Part shown: one piece after another, positions 23,369 through 38,300 of the stretch | Position numbering within the stretch: the stretch's first letter is position 1 | Layout of the letters: every line of letters starts with the position of its first letter | Assembly (NCBI GenBank): GCA_963854835.1 | Contig: OY978529.1 | Span: 37,692,055 to 37,756,054 of the forward strand | Direction: 5' to 3' | From: Megamerina dolium | Lineage: Eukaryota; Arthropoda; Insecta; Diptera; Megamerinidae | DNA: 64,000 bases | Notes under the pieces: model-generated | What the model was told of the DNA's origin: nothing | The model's database searches: none | The model's input: only the letters and a program-made list of their open reading frames with translations | Position numbers and translations under genes: made by a program

Positions 23369-26300
23369 CTGTAAATAAAATGGAAAATAAATAAAGTAAA
23401 AAACGTTAGCAACAAATATAAATTAATTATAGAAACAGAAAAATACTTTGACTAAATGTGTAAACTCAATGGAATTTCTGAGAAGAAGATCAATACAATG
23501 TTCTTTAATACAAAGAGCTCCTATTCCGACGTCCGACGGACTAGAGGGTCAAATTTTATAGATTTTGGATCGCTCTCATACTCTGGTTTCTTCCTAACCT
23601 CAAAAAATCCTCAAAAAATTTTGTGCTTGACGTTTTGCAATCGATTCCAATAAATGAATAGTCGTTTTACATAAAATTGCATGCAATTTTAGAACGTTGT
23701 TGCAAAAGATTATTCAAAATAGATAAAATACAGAAAAACATCGCCACTCCCAAACCTTCTTTCATGTAAGATAAATTCTTTCAATAAAAAATACTTTCGG
23801 CTTTAGGAAATCGAGGTTTGATAAAATATCCGTATGTACCAAGCTTCAGTCCTGTAGCTTAAAATGTTTGAACGCAAGACTTACATGAGGTGAGGTGAGG
23901 AACTACTTATATTAGCCGGTTCCGAACGGGAGAACCCTTATGACATCACTTTAACTTAGTTTTGTCACAGAGCTCTTTTATAAGAAGCATTTTTGGCAAA
24001 TTATTACTGCTGGAAAAATTGCGAATTCTTGTCGACAGGTAGGGTACCGCTCGAAAGAAAAATCTTTTCGATATCAATTTTTGTTATGCTTCAGCCAGGG
24101 ATTGAGCCCACGACATACAAGACTTACCCACATTAGTTTTTATCGCGGAGTCGCTCATTTTCGAAATTTGGCAAATACAATCGTGAGTACCGAATTCTAG
24201 CTTAATAATTTCATATTTTCGTCCGCAAAGTATGAAAATATACATATGGATGCATAAATTTGTATGAGAGGTAGGCGTGATTCTTATTCAATTCAGTCCA
24301 TTTTCGTCCATATGTTTATGTATACCAAATTTCAGGTTGGTAACTCTATATTTTCGTGCGCAAAGTGTGAATACATACATACGGAAGCATAAATTTGTAT
24401 GGGACGTAGGCGTGGTCTTTATGCGATTTCACTTAAATCGACGCAAATCGATCCAGACGGTGTTCGAATCAATAATATTTCCATATTTTTCACCTCTCCC
24501 TATGAATCTTTCAAAAACAAGAAGGAAGTCAATAAACCTTTGGCTCTTAGATTATAAAAATTTGGTGCAAAACCGTTATTTAAAAAAAAAATAATAATAA
24601 ATCTGTAGAAAATGATTAAGTTACTGATTGTTAAATGACTCACGTAACCTGAAAGCGAGTTTTTAACGGTCAATTTAAAATGTGTGTTAAAAACTTTTTA
24701 ATTATGATTTTGTATTGTTCTCAACCAGAACTACAACCTGCAATAGGCCAATTGAAAAGTTCATAATCAATGTAGGCACCGTGAAATTTGTATTTTTCAA
24801 CAAAATATGACATTCCCTTGTATCACCAATTGTCATAAGATATATGTCATCATTAAATGTTAATTGACAAGTGCAATTGCAATAAAAAAAAAACATATAT
24901 ATAATGAATCGACGACCATAAATGTAGGCCTGCATTGACAAAATAAAAAAATTAAAATTAAAAACAAAAAGCAACAACAACGAATAACTTACAATAGCAT
25001 TTGTAAGGTGAATGCAATAACGATGACTATGAGACGGCGACGACGATGACGACAACAACGACAACTTAAAAGGTCATAATTAATGGTGGCGACGACTATG
25101 TATGACAACAAATCAGCAATTATAAAACAATAAAAAAAATATATATTGTAACTTGCACTTGAAAAATATAGTGCATACATTTCCAAAAATGTATAAAAAT
25201 GATATATAATTTTCCAATAATAACAACAATAAATAAATGCCATATTAAAACTAGTCACAGGACGACAAATCATTAAATACAAAATTGAAAATAGCAACCC
25301 ATATTAGGAATCTAACAACTAATCGTACGATAGTTAATTGATTACAAGTTCAATATCTCTCCTCTGTTGATACATGAACAATTATTTTTCCCCCCCATAA
25401 CATTGTTCAAACATCAATATTTTTTATAAGAAACATTTTTTATAAAAATTATTTTTTTTTTTGGAAAACAAAAATAAATAAATCATTATACAAAAAAAAA
25501 TGAAATTCAAAACATGTTGCCAAATATCAAAAGTGTTTTGCATAATTTATTTATATGTATATAATACTAATACATTAAAGCGCCCGAGTCGTACAAACGA
25601 CGATCTTAAATTTGATGTGTAAATATTTAATTATAGAATTGACACTCTTGTTGTTGTTGTTGTTATTGTAACATATGTATGTTATTGAAAGAAATATGAA
25701 AAACAAAAAAGAATGAAAAAAAAAACAAAAATATATTTTTACTTTATGACAACAATCTTCCAAGACCAACGCAACGACGTTGAATGCCAATGACTGAACG
25801 ATTATGTGGAAAAATAAAATAAGTAAAAAAAAATAAAAAAAAACAAAAAATGCACAAACATTTTCTTAGAGGGACTTACACCTTGTCACTTTCAAAAAAT
25901 CAATTTTTTTTTTATATTTTGCTGATCTAAAGGTTCTTATAAATCAGCCTGTAAAAGGATTCGTCTCTATTTCGAGAGTATTGGAGATTAATCCAGTTTA
26001 ATCGTAAGTCTCATGATTCACGTGTTGTACTGTTCTGAAACTTTGAACGCGGTTTTCCGAAACTTGAATTTTTCAAACTGGTGTACACGATTACGAGAGA
26101 ACAAATCAACATATCGGATTAATTTTTGTTTTTTTTTTTTCAGAAAACACTTAGCAGGTGCCGATCGGTTATTTTTAAGAATTTTCGATTTACTGCATTT
26201 TGACAGTTTTACATAAGACAAAAAACATAGTACGAAAATGAATTTCGTGAAAAAATACCCGCCATTTTGTGAAAAATCGAAATTTTGAAAAAGTGAACGA

Positions 26301-29300
26301 TCGGGACCTCACTAATGTAACAATAATTGAAAGTCTTCTTGGATTTTTGATTTCAGATCACTAGGGTCGATCTAATCATGTACACCGTTTGACCTTTCAC
26401 TTTTAAGGCGCGCGCTGTTAATGTCATCTCAAGGTCTTGTACGTCAACATGACTATGGAAAAAAAATCATGTGCGGTATTCTATTGTTCTACTAATAAAT
26501 AAAAAAAATTCAAATGAAAATCTTTTCTAGTTTCTTTACAATAAATTGTCAAAAACTAGCTCCAAAATTGGCTTACAAGGTGTAAGTCCCACTTAACGGT
26601 GAAGAAAGCAAGTTCTTTTTAATAATTAGGATATTCTTTTGAAAAATGATTTTTTAAAATTAAATTCCAAATTCAATGAAATGATAAAAAAAAAGTTTAA
26701 AATAAAATTTTAAATTATTCTTAAACTGAAAGGCCCATAGTCGTAGTCAAAATTAGGATCATCTGAAATTTAGTACCGACTTTTTGACAGGTTTTCACAT
26801 AGGAAATATGTCAAATAAGTCGATTTTTAATTTCAAATCTCTCAAGTTCACTAAATATCGCAATAAAACCACCACAAATATTATAAATTCACAGCAAACA
26901 ATTAATAAATATGATATATTTTATCGACTTTAGAAAAAATGTTGAGGTTTTCTAGATTCGTTGTCATTTTTGTGGTAATTTTCATCCGTTATTATATATA
27001 TTTTAGGTGTAAATCAATCAATAACAATTGTTTTCCTAAACCACCACATTTAGCATTGAATTATTTTGTTTAGGTTTTAGTTTCATACTTGAACAAATAA
27101 AAGGGGTGTGTGGGAAATGCGTTGTCGTTGTCGTCGTCGTCGTTGTCTGACATTTCAACGTCGCCGTCGTCACTGTCAACATTGTTGACGTTATCACCTT
27201 GAGCATTGTAGCTGCTACACAATGCGTGTTTTTTATATTATGTAGGCACATTTTATTCGAATGACTTATTATTCTACAATTATACGTACATTATTAAACT
27301 ATCGTGCGCCTTGTTATCGAAATAATTTGTACTTGATAAAATCAGAAACAAAAAGAATACGTCACAGTAAAGATTAGCTCGTATAAAATTGAGTAAAATA
27401 CCAAAAATTAATAATTTAAATAAAATAAATATATCCACAAAATCTAAGATTAGGAGAAAAACAACAATTTCGAAAAAAATTGCTATATTTTCACCTATAA
27501 CTTCAAAAAAATTTGCTCGATTTTATATTTTTGATATGCTATTGGAAAGGAGAGACCTAGACACGTATAAAAATTTACTAAATTAATAAATGGGCGTAAT
27601 CGGATGAAAGCCACACCTATCTCCGATACAAATATATGGTTCCTTAGGAATGTTTTCACACTTTGGGCATGAAATTCTGAAGTGATCATGCGGAAACTCG
27701 GTACGAACGATTACATTAACGAATTAAGACATATTTGAAAAAAAAGGATGTATTGAATAAAAACCACGCCTAGTTTCAATACAAACGTATGCTTCCGGAT
27801 GTATGCAGTCACATTTTGGCACGAAATTATAAAGTTATCAAGCTGAAATTCAATTAATGGACATATTAGAAAATGGGCAGCAACGGATAAAAACGACGCC
27901 TAGCTCCCATACAAATGTATGCTTCCCGATGAATGTTTTCACACTTTGCGCTCGAAATTCTGAAGTTATCAAGCTAAAACTCGGTACGTAGAATTATATT
28001 TACTAATAAATAGAGCATTTTGGATGAATACCACGCCTATCTCTCATATAAAGTATCGAACGTATATTCTCGACTGTACTTTGCATGTGAAATGATAGTG
28101 GATTTGAGCTCGGTGCATACAATTATTATATTTGTTCTATTTAATTTGTTCAGATGTTTGTAGTCACTTGAAAAACTTTGAAAATACAGAAAAGTGCATA
28201 TATTCTTGGTGGGTGCCATAGCTCAATGGTTAGTGCGTTGGCTTTCTGATTTATAGGCCGTGGGTTTCATCCCCAGCTGAAGCACAGTTTTAATAGCGAA
28301 AATATTTTTCTTTTGAACGGTACCCACACCTGTCGTCAATCAATTGACAGTAGCAGTTTGCCATGAAAGAGCTCCGAAAAGAGATCTGCGATAAAGCGAA
28401 GAAAAAATTATGTCACACGGGTTCTGTAGTTCGGAACCGTCAAATATAAGTAAGTACCTTCTAATACTGCCCAAATATTTAACACGCACAACAGTACTGG
28501 AAGAGAAGTTCGGCCAAAGGGCTCTTCGGGGCCTATATGTGCCAATTTTTCATTATTTTTTTATATATGTATATTCTTAATCAGCATCGCCTCAACGGTC
28601 GATTTAACGATATCTGTCAGTGCGTTGTCTATCATCTGACTGGTTCAAGCAGTATTGAGCTACTTCGACGAAATTTGCCATTACTGACTGACGTAGGGTC
28701 CAAGGGTACGACACGGATTGATGATGATCGGTTAACTTTTTAGGTAATAGTTTTAAAGGGCGAAATAATTTTGCTAAAAACGTGCAACCCACGCCCACTA
28801 TTTCATATAGCTGCTTCCAGACAAAATCTCGGAATTTTTTTTTTTTTTTAATGTTATAATCGTCTTAATTTGAATAATCTTTAGCTGAAGACAAACAATA
28901 TTTAGCAACAAGTTTAATATTGATATTTAAAATGAACTCGCGAGAAAACAGCTAGCCACGCCTACTATTTAATGTAGCTCCCATACAAAGTAGTGAAAAT
29001 TATTTGAACTTTGAACCGCGATAACTGACACATTCCTCCGTCTGGGACAACCATATTTCACCTACATGTCAAATTAAAAAATTTATTAAAATCGTTAAAG
29101 AGCACAGTTTTCTAGAAAAATTGTAGAGCAACCCCCCATCCACTGTGGCGCTATACCTCTAAAATAAAGCCCACTATTTTGCATATTCAATCCTAATAGT
29201 TTTTAACCACAGAATTAAGAGGTTTTATTCTATTTTGAAAGATGGACAAGGCGAGCCCACTCTTCATATATTTCTATATACGTGCGTAGAGTATAAATTG

Positions 29301-32300
29301 GTCGACCTAGACCGACTCTAAGCTCATTTTTTACAACTAATTATATTTCAATTTATTATTTATTACTAATTTTTTCATACATTGTTATAAAATCTACTTT
29401 TTTATCGTTTTTTTTTTCTTCCCCAACATATTTTTATTGGTAGACACACACACACATCATATAAATAAGTACATATAATGTACATTAACCGTAAAGCATA
29501 CATATGTTCATAACGTTCATATAATTATTATCGTGTTATATCGCACTCACATACATATTCATACATTATTTTATACAAAGTACATATACATATGTGTAGC
29601 CAGTCAAGTAATTTAATTGTTGTCGTTAGGCAGCGGCGTACATATAACAGTCGTCGTCTTATTGTTACGTCATACAGTAAGTCATTATGTGATACACGCG
29701 ATTATACGCACACAGCGACATGCATATATACCGACATTGTGTAGAAACCTACATTTTGCAATGCTTTGCTTTACTCTCTACTGTCTTTTGATTCTTCTTC
29801 TCTGCCTTCTTGATTGTCTTTATCAAGTTACGTCTCCATACATACATAGAGAGAGATATGTATAGGCAAAAGTTTGGCAATATTATAATTTTATTGCACA
29901 ACATAATTAATTTTTATACGCTTTTAATTAAAACAAAGACAAGATGTGTAAAAAAAGAAGAAAAAACGAAAAATTCTAACGATAGAGCTTCTTCGCATGA
30001 CTTCAAGTAGTAATGTCACCGACATTGGCATTTTAATTCTAACGCCAGCCAGCATTGTCGCTAGAAATATCTGTCCATTGCTGTGCTGCTGCTGCTGCTG
30101 ATCCAACACAATCGATTCATATATATTAACTGCTTTTATTAATTGCCCTTGCATGTGTATGTGATGTGTCAGTTTGATCGCGCTTCATTTACATCATAAC
30201 AATAATTCTAACTACCATCAACATTATCAACAAATAGCTTGGAAAGTAGAATATATTGTATCACAATGACCCCACCATTTGCCGCCTTAATCCACACCAT
30301 CATCATCATCAGCATCAGCATCATCATCATCATCATCAACAACAGTCTCCGCAGCAGCAGTAGCAGCAGTAGCAAGCAGATAGTAAGAGCAACAGCGTAA
30401 TCAACGCGTTTTTATCATCATCGTTATTATTATTGTTGTTGTTGTTGTTGTTGTTCTCGTTGTCGTGCTTATTGTCGGCATATTCAGTCAAGTTTACTGA
30501 CCTCTCCTCCACACACACACTCACACACACATCACAGTCACTCTTATATTCGATTCAATCCCAATGTTGGTGGCATCAAACTACGAGGGTATATGGAATG
30601 ATGCTGATATGAATTTATTATATTTGAATAAGTGAGTGCTGCAGCTTGTACATAATACTTATGGGTACATAATATTAAAATTTCTTTTGATGTACATTAC
30701 ATACACTTCTCTGACCATAACCAAAATGGTGTGATAATGATAATGATAATTTACAAGACGATTACTTTCAATACTTTCAACATGATGACTATCATTCTTC
30801 GAAAAGAAAAAAAATAATAATAATAATATCTACTTTATAGATTCCTTATGTGTTGCATGGCATAATGTCCACTATATACTATGTTACTCCTTATGTATTA
30901 CACACATACACACACATCTCGTGTGACTATTCCAAACGGTAGCCTCAATGCGGTCACAAACATTATATATTGTACGTACATATAACAAGTAGCAATTGTC
31001 ATGAAGCGACATTAAGAGTAGCCGGTTTATTCTGTTACTTAACCATTTGAAATATTCTGTTTTTATTCAATCTATTGTTCTGTTATTTAGCTGTTAATAT
31101 TTTTTACATTTCTTTATACTTTCTATTTATTAAATATGTACATAATTTTTAATTTATAATTTCAATTTTATGACAGCTTATTATGGCTCTGACAATCGAA
31201 ATTCAAATTTGAAATGTCACACTCATGCATCACCCATACGTATTGTAATCCTAAGAAACTATAATTTCGCTATAAAAATGTAATTCCCCGAACAATAGAG
31301 AATTGATAATCGATCATCAATGCATTATTGACGATTTTGATATTTGCAATTCACTCACATGTCATTTGGACTAGAAGCAGCTCCATTTAAAATGATCTAG
31401 AATATTTTAGACCACTTTGCAACCACTCAGTTGATTTGAAAAATCATGTAGATGATCACATTTTCAAAATGGCATGAGAATCAGCTGTTTCGAATTTTAG
31501 GATATTATCTTAAATATTGAAAATAATATGTAACAACTGCATTCTGTGGGTAAAAATATTAGGGTTGCATATGTCAAATGTATGCGCAATATTTTAGCAG
31601 TATAGCGCCACATTAAATAGTGGGTGTAGCACGGCAATTATTTAAAAAAAAAAAAAATTTTTACTTTCAATTTTAATATACATATCAAATATGATTGAAA
31701 GAAAATTGAAAGGAAAGAAAAAAAAATTTTTTTAAGTTCTTAAAAACACTGAATTTATATGGGAGCTGCATTAAATAATAGGCGTGATTTGATGGTTTCT
31801 TGCGAGTTTCAAAAAGGCGTATATTACAGGACTTTGTATGGGTGCTACTCTAAACAGTGGGCATGGCATGGCTAGCCTATTTCTTCCAAAATAAAATTAA
31901 ATTAAAATTATAACAAGTTCAGTTTAAACATTCCGAGGTTAGTATCTTTGATTGCTACATGTGGGCGTGCCAGTTGATTGATTATGCCCATTATCGATTC
32001 CGTCAATACTCATGGACGGTCGCCCATGTCAATTTTCATTTAAAAATCTCATAATTTGTTCAATTTATTGCCACAACCAACCAAGTGACAGACAAACGAT
32101 CGGACATACATCATTAAATCGATTATTTAGGCGACTCTGATGACTTTTCTATATCCCTGGAGCCTGCTTCAAGTGATTAGAAACATCTGACCGAAATGAA
32201 TATAACATGCAATCGTGTAGGATAAAAAAAAAATGGTTTCTACTCTTTATCGCTCTCATAATAAATAAAATGAATAAATTTGATTAAACAGAAATAGAGA

Positions 32301-35300
32301 ATTTTATAAAAATTGCTCACAAATGTAATACAAACGCATTACTGAAAAATAATCATTTGATTCCGTGTTGCAAAAAATCTAAACGACTCACAATTCGACT
32401 ATAGTGATAAGGCTGAATATACTTTTATGGTATTAAAGAATCATCTCATTAAACAATTTGCTTGTTTGTCAAATGTGACAGTGAAAATAAAAAAAATTAA
32501 AAAAACATAAAAAAACAAGCTTAATAGCTTGTTATAGCTGCACACAGTTGCATTTAATCAGTTTTAGATTAGTTGCTACTTTGTAGCAACATACATACAT
32601 GCTGCTGCTGCTGGCTAATATTGTTGTTCTTGTCGTTTTATAGTGCTTTCAAGAAAATTTATGACGAATAACCTTGAGAATGATACGAGCAAGAGAACGA
32701 GCGACCGCTCACACACAACAACAATAGTTTTTGTGTACAATAATCGCTTGTGCACATATATGGCAGCAGAAATAGCAGACAGCAGTAGTAAATATAGTAT
32801 TTAATATTCATATAAATGAGTAAAACACTCAACATCTTAGTATTAATACACTCTTAGTTCTATCTCTTGTGATCGTCAGCAAAGTGAAAGAGTTAGATTA
32901 AAAACTGAAATCCACATAAAACAAACGTCAATTCAAAAATATATGCTTCATATATGTATAGATTAGTTTCTAATAAACAACATTAAAATCAAAGTCAAGA
33001 CTTTCGTCCTTCACCCTCCCCTCAATGATATGCCTTTAGGCGTAGTGAGTAAACAAAAAGAAAACACAAATGTAACGCTGAAAAAAGCCAACTGGACAAC
33101 AATATTTACACATAAATACTATTAGTCATGTTCTAAATTCAATTTTTGTTTGAAGACAATTTCGATTAAAAATTTGCAATGCAGAACTTCGACTTACCTT
33201 GTGTTGTCTTCATGCAGTGCACACCGCTGCGTCCCAATTTAGCGCGGACAACACGATCTGTACCGGACAAATAAATATATCTTTGGCCGGCTAATGTTAC
33301 GCCGCTGCTGGTGAGAAGATCCTGATTTTCGAAACCGGAAATTAGCTTAACCAATTCCTCTTTCGTAACCTAAAAAAATAAATAAAGATAATTTATTAAT
33401 AAATTTGCTCAAAATATGATTATAATGGCAAAAATAAAATTGGATTATAGAAATACTTTTGAAAAATATTCTCAACGACGCAAGCAGCCTACATATACGA
33501 ATTCGTCATTATCATATTCATTATAATTTTTATTTTCATTTTCAATTTCATGCATGCACACCCCACCCTGTCTCGCTGTCTATACAACAACGAGTCACCA
33601 CTTTTGAGTGAACACACCACTGGCACCATTTTAAGACCATCGCTCTCATTGTCGCCTTTATCATCTGGGAGATTAAATAAAATATAATGAATGTAAAAAA
33701 AAAACAAACGCACACATAAACGGAACAACATTACTCCCATATATCATCTCCCTTAAGGACTATTTACTGTTTCTACTTGAGAGACTACCTCTATATATTA
33801 ATAAACTGTCGACGTTTTTGTATAGGCTCATAACGAAAAATTATATGCATACATCTACAATAAAACCGACAATAATTATGTTTATCATTATCATCAAAAT
33901 TGTCCCATTGCGGCACGTGCATGCAGCATGCTACACATCTCAAATGAGTAGACGTAGGAAGGAAACAAGTTGAAAACAAGTTGGCAACACCACGCACCAC
34001 ACCCCACTTCTGAGCAAAGCAAAAAAAAAAAAAAAGGAATTTTCATCAAAATGTCATTCATATTGCACCGCTATTATTTCAACGGTTGTTGCCACCTCGT
34101 GCTAATCTACTACAATTGAAATTTTATACTATCAAACGCTGCTGCTAGCAACAGCAATGAGAAACAGTACTCTTTGCAATTGAATTTTGCAAGGGGGAAA
34201 AAAAAAGTACATCAATTCATAAAACATAATTTTTTGTTCCACCACGAATCACTCTGCAAAATTTTTATGTTTGAAAAAATCCTACGCATGCGGCGTTCAA
34301 TTAGAGAAACTCAAAATAACACTCAAGAGTGTAAGAAAATGGCAAAGAGAGAATGAGCATAATGCTCGTACAAGCAAGAGAAGGCAAAACAAAAATGACC
34401 AGATTTATCCAGAAAAATCTACAGATGTTACTCATTTTTCATTCTTACTTAAACCAATTATGCTAGGGATTTAGCAATATCTCGAAAAAAACTGCTATTA
34501 TTTGAATGGTTTAAGAACAAGTAATCTAAAATTTTTTCAATTATGTCAATTTAAAAAAAAAATAGTTAAAATTCTTTGGTTATACGGGAGTTTACAACTT
34601 TTTTCAAGAATGCCCTCCATCAAGACCTTTGAGGTGCTTTCATTCATGTGTTGGAAGCTCCATTTAATCTTAAATTCCCTTATGTTCTTCGATACAACTT
34701 TGGTCGCTTACATTTGGTGCGTTCCAAGTAATCATTTCATTATACAAGTATATCTGTCAATCATGGAATCATTTTAAGAGGATATTGAAGCAATGCGCCC
34801 GAGTCTAGTCAAAAAACAGAATTTATAACGTTGTGTTGATGTCGGCACTGTAGTAGGCGATGCTGAAGACATTCTTTGCGAAAATTTATGATATAAACTT
34901 GTTTGAAATCAAAATCAGGGCTATTGAAGACAATTAGAACTCAGTTCAGTTGTCAAAATTCGTATTAAAATAAAAAAAAACTGAATCCACCAACATTAGT
35001 CCTTTAAACCAGTTTAAAACAGCATTAAAAATTGGTATTTTGCCAAAAAAAAAATTTTTTAATAGAAACACCGTCGATTTTTTTCCCACGTTGCCAATTT
35101 AAAGGATTCTGTGAAACTTCTCTACTTTAATGGTCTTTTCAGAGTTGTTTTCTACAAGTGTCAACCAGCCGCAATAATAGTCAGTTATTAAGTCTTCAAT
35201 CGTTTTCATTCGACTTTTTGACACACAAATTGAAACAAGAAAAAAAGCATTTTGCCAAACTGCTCTACTTCAAGCCCGATGTAGGATTGTTTTCATTATT

Positions 35301-38300
35301 ATTATTATTAAATTGTTGTGTTGCACTGCGACCCTAGGTCTATTGTGCACCTAGTCGTGGACTTAGAGTATGTCCGGTATGAGTTTTATATAGATTCTAC
35401 CCTTAAAGGTTTTCAACAGATTTTCGTGTATTCAAACTTCCCCGAAATTTTTCTTTCTTGCGGGCATTAGTTGCTGGGCACATTCCCAACACATGTTTTG
35501 CAGTTTAATTCTCCTCTCTGCAGTGTCGGCAGCTTTCAGTCGAAAAGATACCCAGTTTCGTTAGGTGATAATTCAACTTGCAGTGTCCTGCGAGTATTTC
35601 CGTAATGACAGTGACCAGCCAAAATTATGAAGTCAATTTTGACGCATGTTATTAACCGTTTGATTTCAATTTTCAATTGTCAATTTCACTCAACTTTCGG
35701 TTAAGCTAATTCTTTTTATTCGTTTAATGCAAGTTACGTAAATGAGGGTCATTTTTAAATAATTTTCCCGCCTACATTTCTCATTAAAATGAATAGGTTC
35801 CTCTTCACCAAAGCCACGATTTTCTTCTACAAAATTTGAAATAAAACTTTTAATGTCGTTTCGGCAATGTCAAAATAGAATGAAAGAAAAAATGGGTTTT
35901 AATTTCTTGTTTAGATAAAAATTAGTTAATAAACTTTTAATTGGCACCACTCACGCAAGAGAACAAAAGAAAACGAGAGAGAGTAAATATAATACAAATA
36001 TTCCATAAAAATATAAAAAGAAAAAGACATAAATCTAAAGCCGGTTTAATGTCATCAATATACTCAACCTGAGATGATTATTATAGTGCACTTTTCTCAA
36101 GCGCAACTAAAGCAACTTTTACAAAGATTTGAGAATATGTTCATAAATAGTAGAAACGAGAAGGTATAATCTGGATAAGAGGAAAGCCGTAGGTTGAAGA
36201 TTTATTGCCCCATTTACATAAGTATGTATTTAGGTTTTACATATTTTTTCTCAATTACATGCCTCCTAACATACATAAATCTAATACCCATTGAACCTTA
36301 ACACCTTCCTTAGGGTAACCTTTGTACATACGATACGGTCGATGTCAATGAGAACCAATATCCAGCCGAATGGTAGGTAGAAGCAAATGCATATTGAACT
36401 ACCACTACACGGTTGATTACTTCTTCTTCATTTTCTTTGTTCTCTGCTCCGTATACCACGTACGCCTATTTCAACTTATTCCGTTTTGTTGTCGTTGTTA
36501 TTATTTTTATTGTTGCGCTGGCGGTGGTAGCAGCCATTTTGATATTGAACACTTGATTGCTGCGCAACGCAAAAGCAGCAACAGTGGTAAACCAACTCAA
36601 CAAGAATGAAAACGTCGATTTTTATTGTTTGCTTGTTCTTCTTCTTCTTCTTATTGCCATACCACCACCACAATAAACAGTGTTGCCACTATTATTCATC
36701 CTAGTAGTCATTGTTTAGGTTAGTTGTCACAACTTTAAGTGCGATAAATTTTATATATCGTCTTTAAAAATTCGCAATAATTCTTATACTTTAGAACACC
36801 CAAAATTTCGTCCCACCTATACGCGCCGCACATTTAGATATTTTTAGCGTAGATATAATTCTTTTACAATGAAAATGAGGCAATTTTATGAAAATTATAA
36901 ATTTTGTGGGAAGTCCCTAAGTGATGGTGTTAGGGCATCGTTCGAAAAAATACTGTGATTCCAAAATTAATGGGAGACTGTCAGACAGGTGATTTCTGGG
37001 TATCTACAGTGTTTTGTCGATTTTCGTTTAAAAATTGAGAAACATGTAATTTTCTGTACTTTCACATATTGCTCATATCATAGGGTTTGATTTTATGCAT
37101 GAATTATATTTGTAAAAGCTCTACCCAAAAAAATATAAATATATTTTAATGTATACAATTTATATTTCTCCCGATTTTATTAGTAGATTTTCGATAATTT
37201 TGGAACAAACAATACTTTCATATTTTTACCCATTCATTGTCAACAACTGGATGAAAATATTGTTATTAATATTTATCAACTTGTTGGATTATCTTCATTT
37301 TAATATAATCAGATTTTTACAAACAGATCAGGGAGTTTCTTGCTCGAAAGTTGGTGTAAATAGTCAAATTACCTTCGATTAACAACCAAATTACCCAAGT
37401 AAAGAAAAAAAAAAAGGAAAAAATTATATAAAACAATATCTAAGAAAACAACAAATTACATTATCAGAAAAAAAAAACCAAAATAAACCACCTTCAAAAA
37501 ATTACTTTAAAAAGCACAAGTAATAAAAAATTCCTTAAAAATTACCTTTGGAAACAAGTCCAAAAGTTATATCTCAAAAAAAAATATTTAATACAAATTT
37601 CGACTTTAACTAGACTAGTCCATAAAAAAATAGTAAAATCCATTATATCAATAAAAATGTTCAATAAATGGCAACTCTAACGTCAAATTACTCAAATTAC
37701 CAATTATTTATAAGCTCAATCCAGTCATAACGATTTCACTCATTCTCTTCTCTCTTTACATCAAGAGAGTTATTAAATGACATAAAATTCATACTCGTGT
37801 ATACAGAGATGGAGAATAAAATGAAGGAATAAAATATAAAGAAAAAAAAAATGCTGTGAAGAGCCAACAAAGATGTGGGGGGCGGAAAAAGGAAAAAACC
37901 AAAAAAAAAAACGCAAGATACATACAAATGTATTGTACAATATTCGTATAGTAGGCCGGTTAAACTTCAGCACAAAAGTGTGTGTACACATGTGTGTGTG
38001 TGGAACTGTGGAACTGTGTATCCGTGTGATAACTTCGTTTTCGTTGCAAATTGCAAGACATTTTCTTAGATAAGTAAGAACAAAAAGAAACAACAAATAA
38101 TGATAAGCAATACAAAACTTGTTTAAGCCATCATATCTACATTTACACATGTACGAGTATATGCAAAGCATTTCTCAATTCAAAAATGAGATATTAACGC
38201 AATGTAAAGAAATCACTAGAGTTGGCAACACTCTCTCTCTCTCTCCCGCTGATGACTTGAGCAATAAATATAATTGATGAATCATTAAAAAAAATGTTTA

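Noticed and set aside
22856..23378. Long plus-strand frames rich in Phe, Leu and Tyr
   Set aside because: They come from T-rich sequence downstream of profilin and, at 23271-23368, from the antisense of its last exon.
24989..25297. A 102-codon minus-strand frame in profilin intron 2
   Set aside because: Ile/Tyr/Phe-rich translation of AT-rich intron with an Arg run from a GAC/GAT-type repeat, and no splice or start context.
29924..30530. Frames with runs of Gln, Asn or Cys
   Set aside because: They are translations of CAT/CTG/GTT microsatellites in profilin intron 2.
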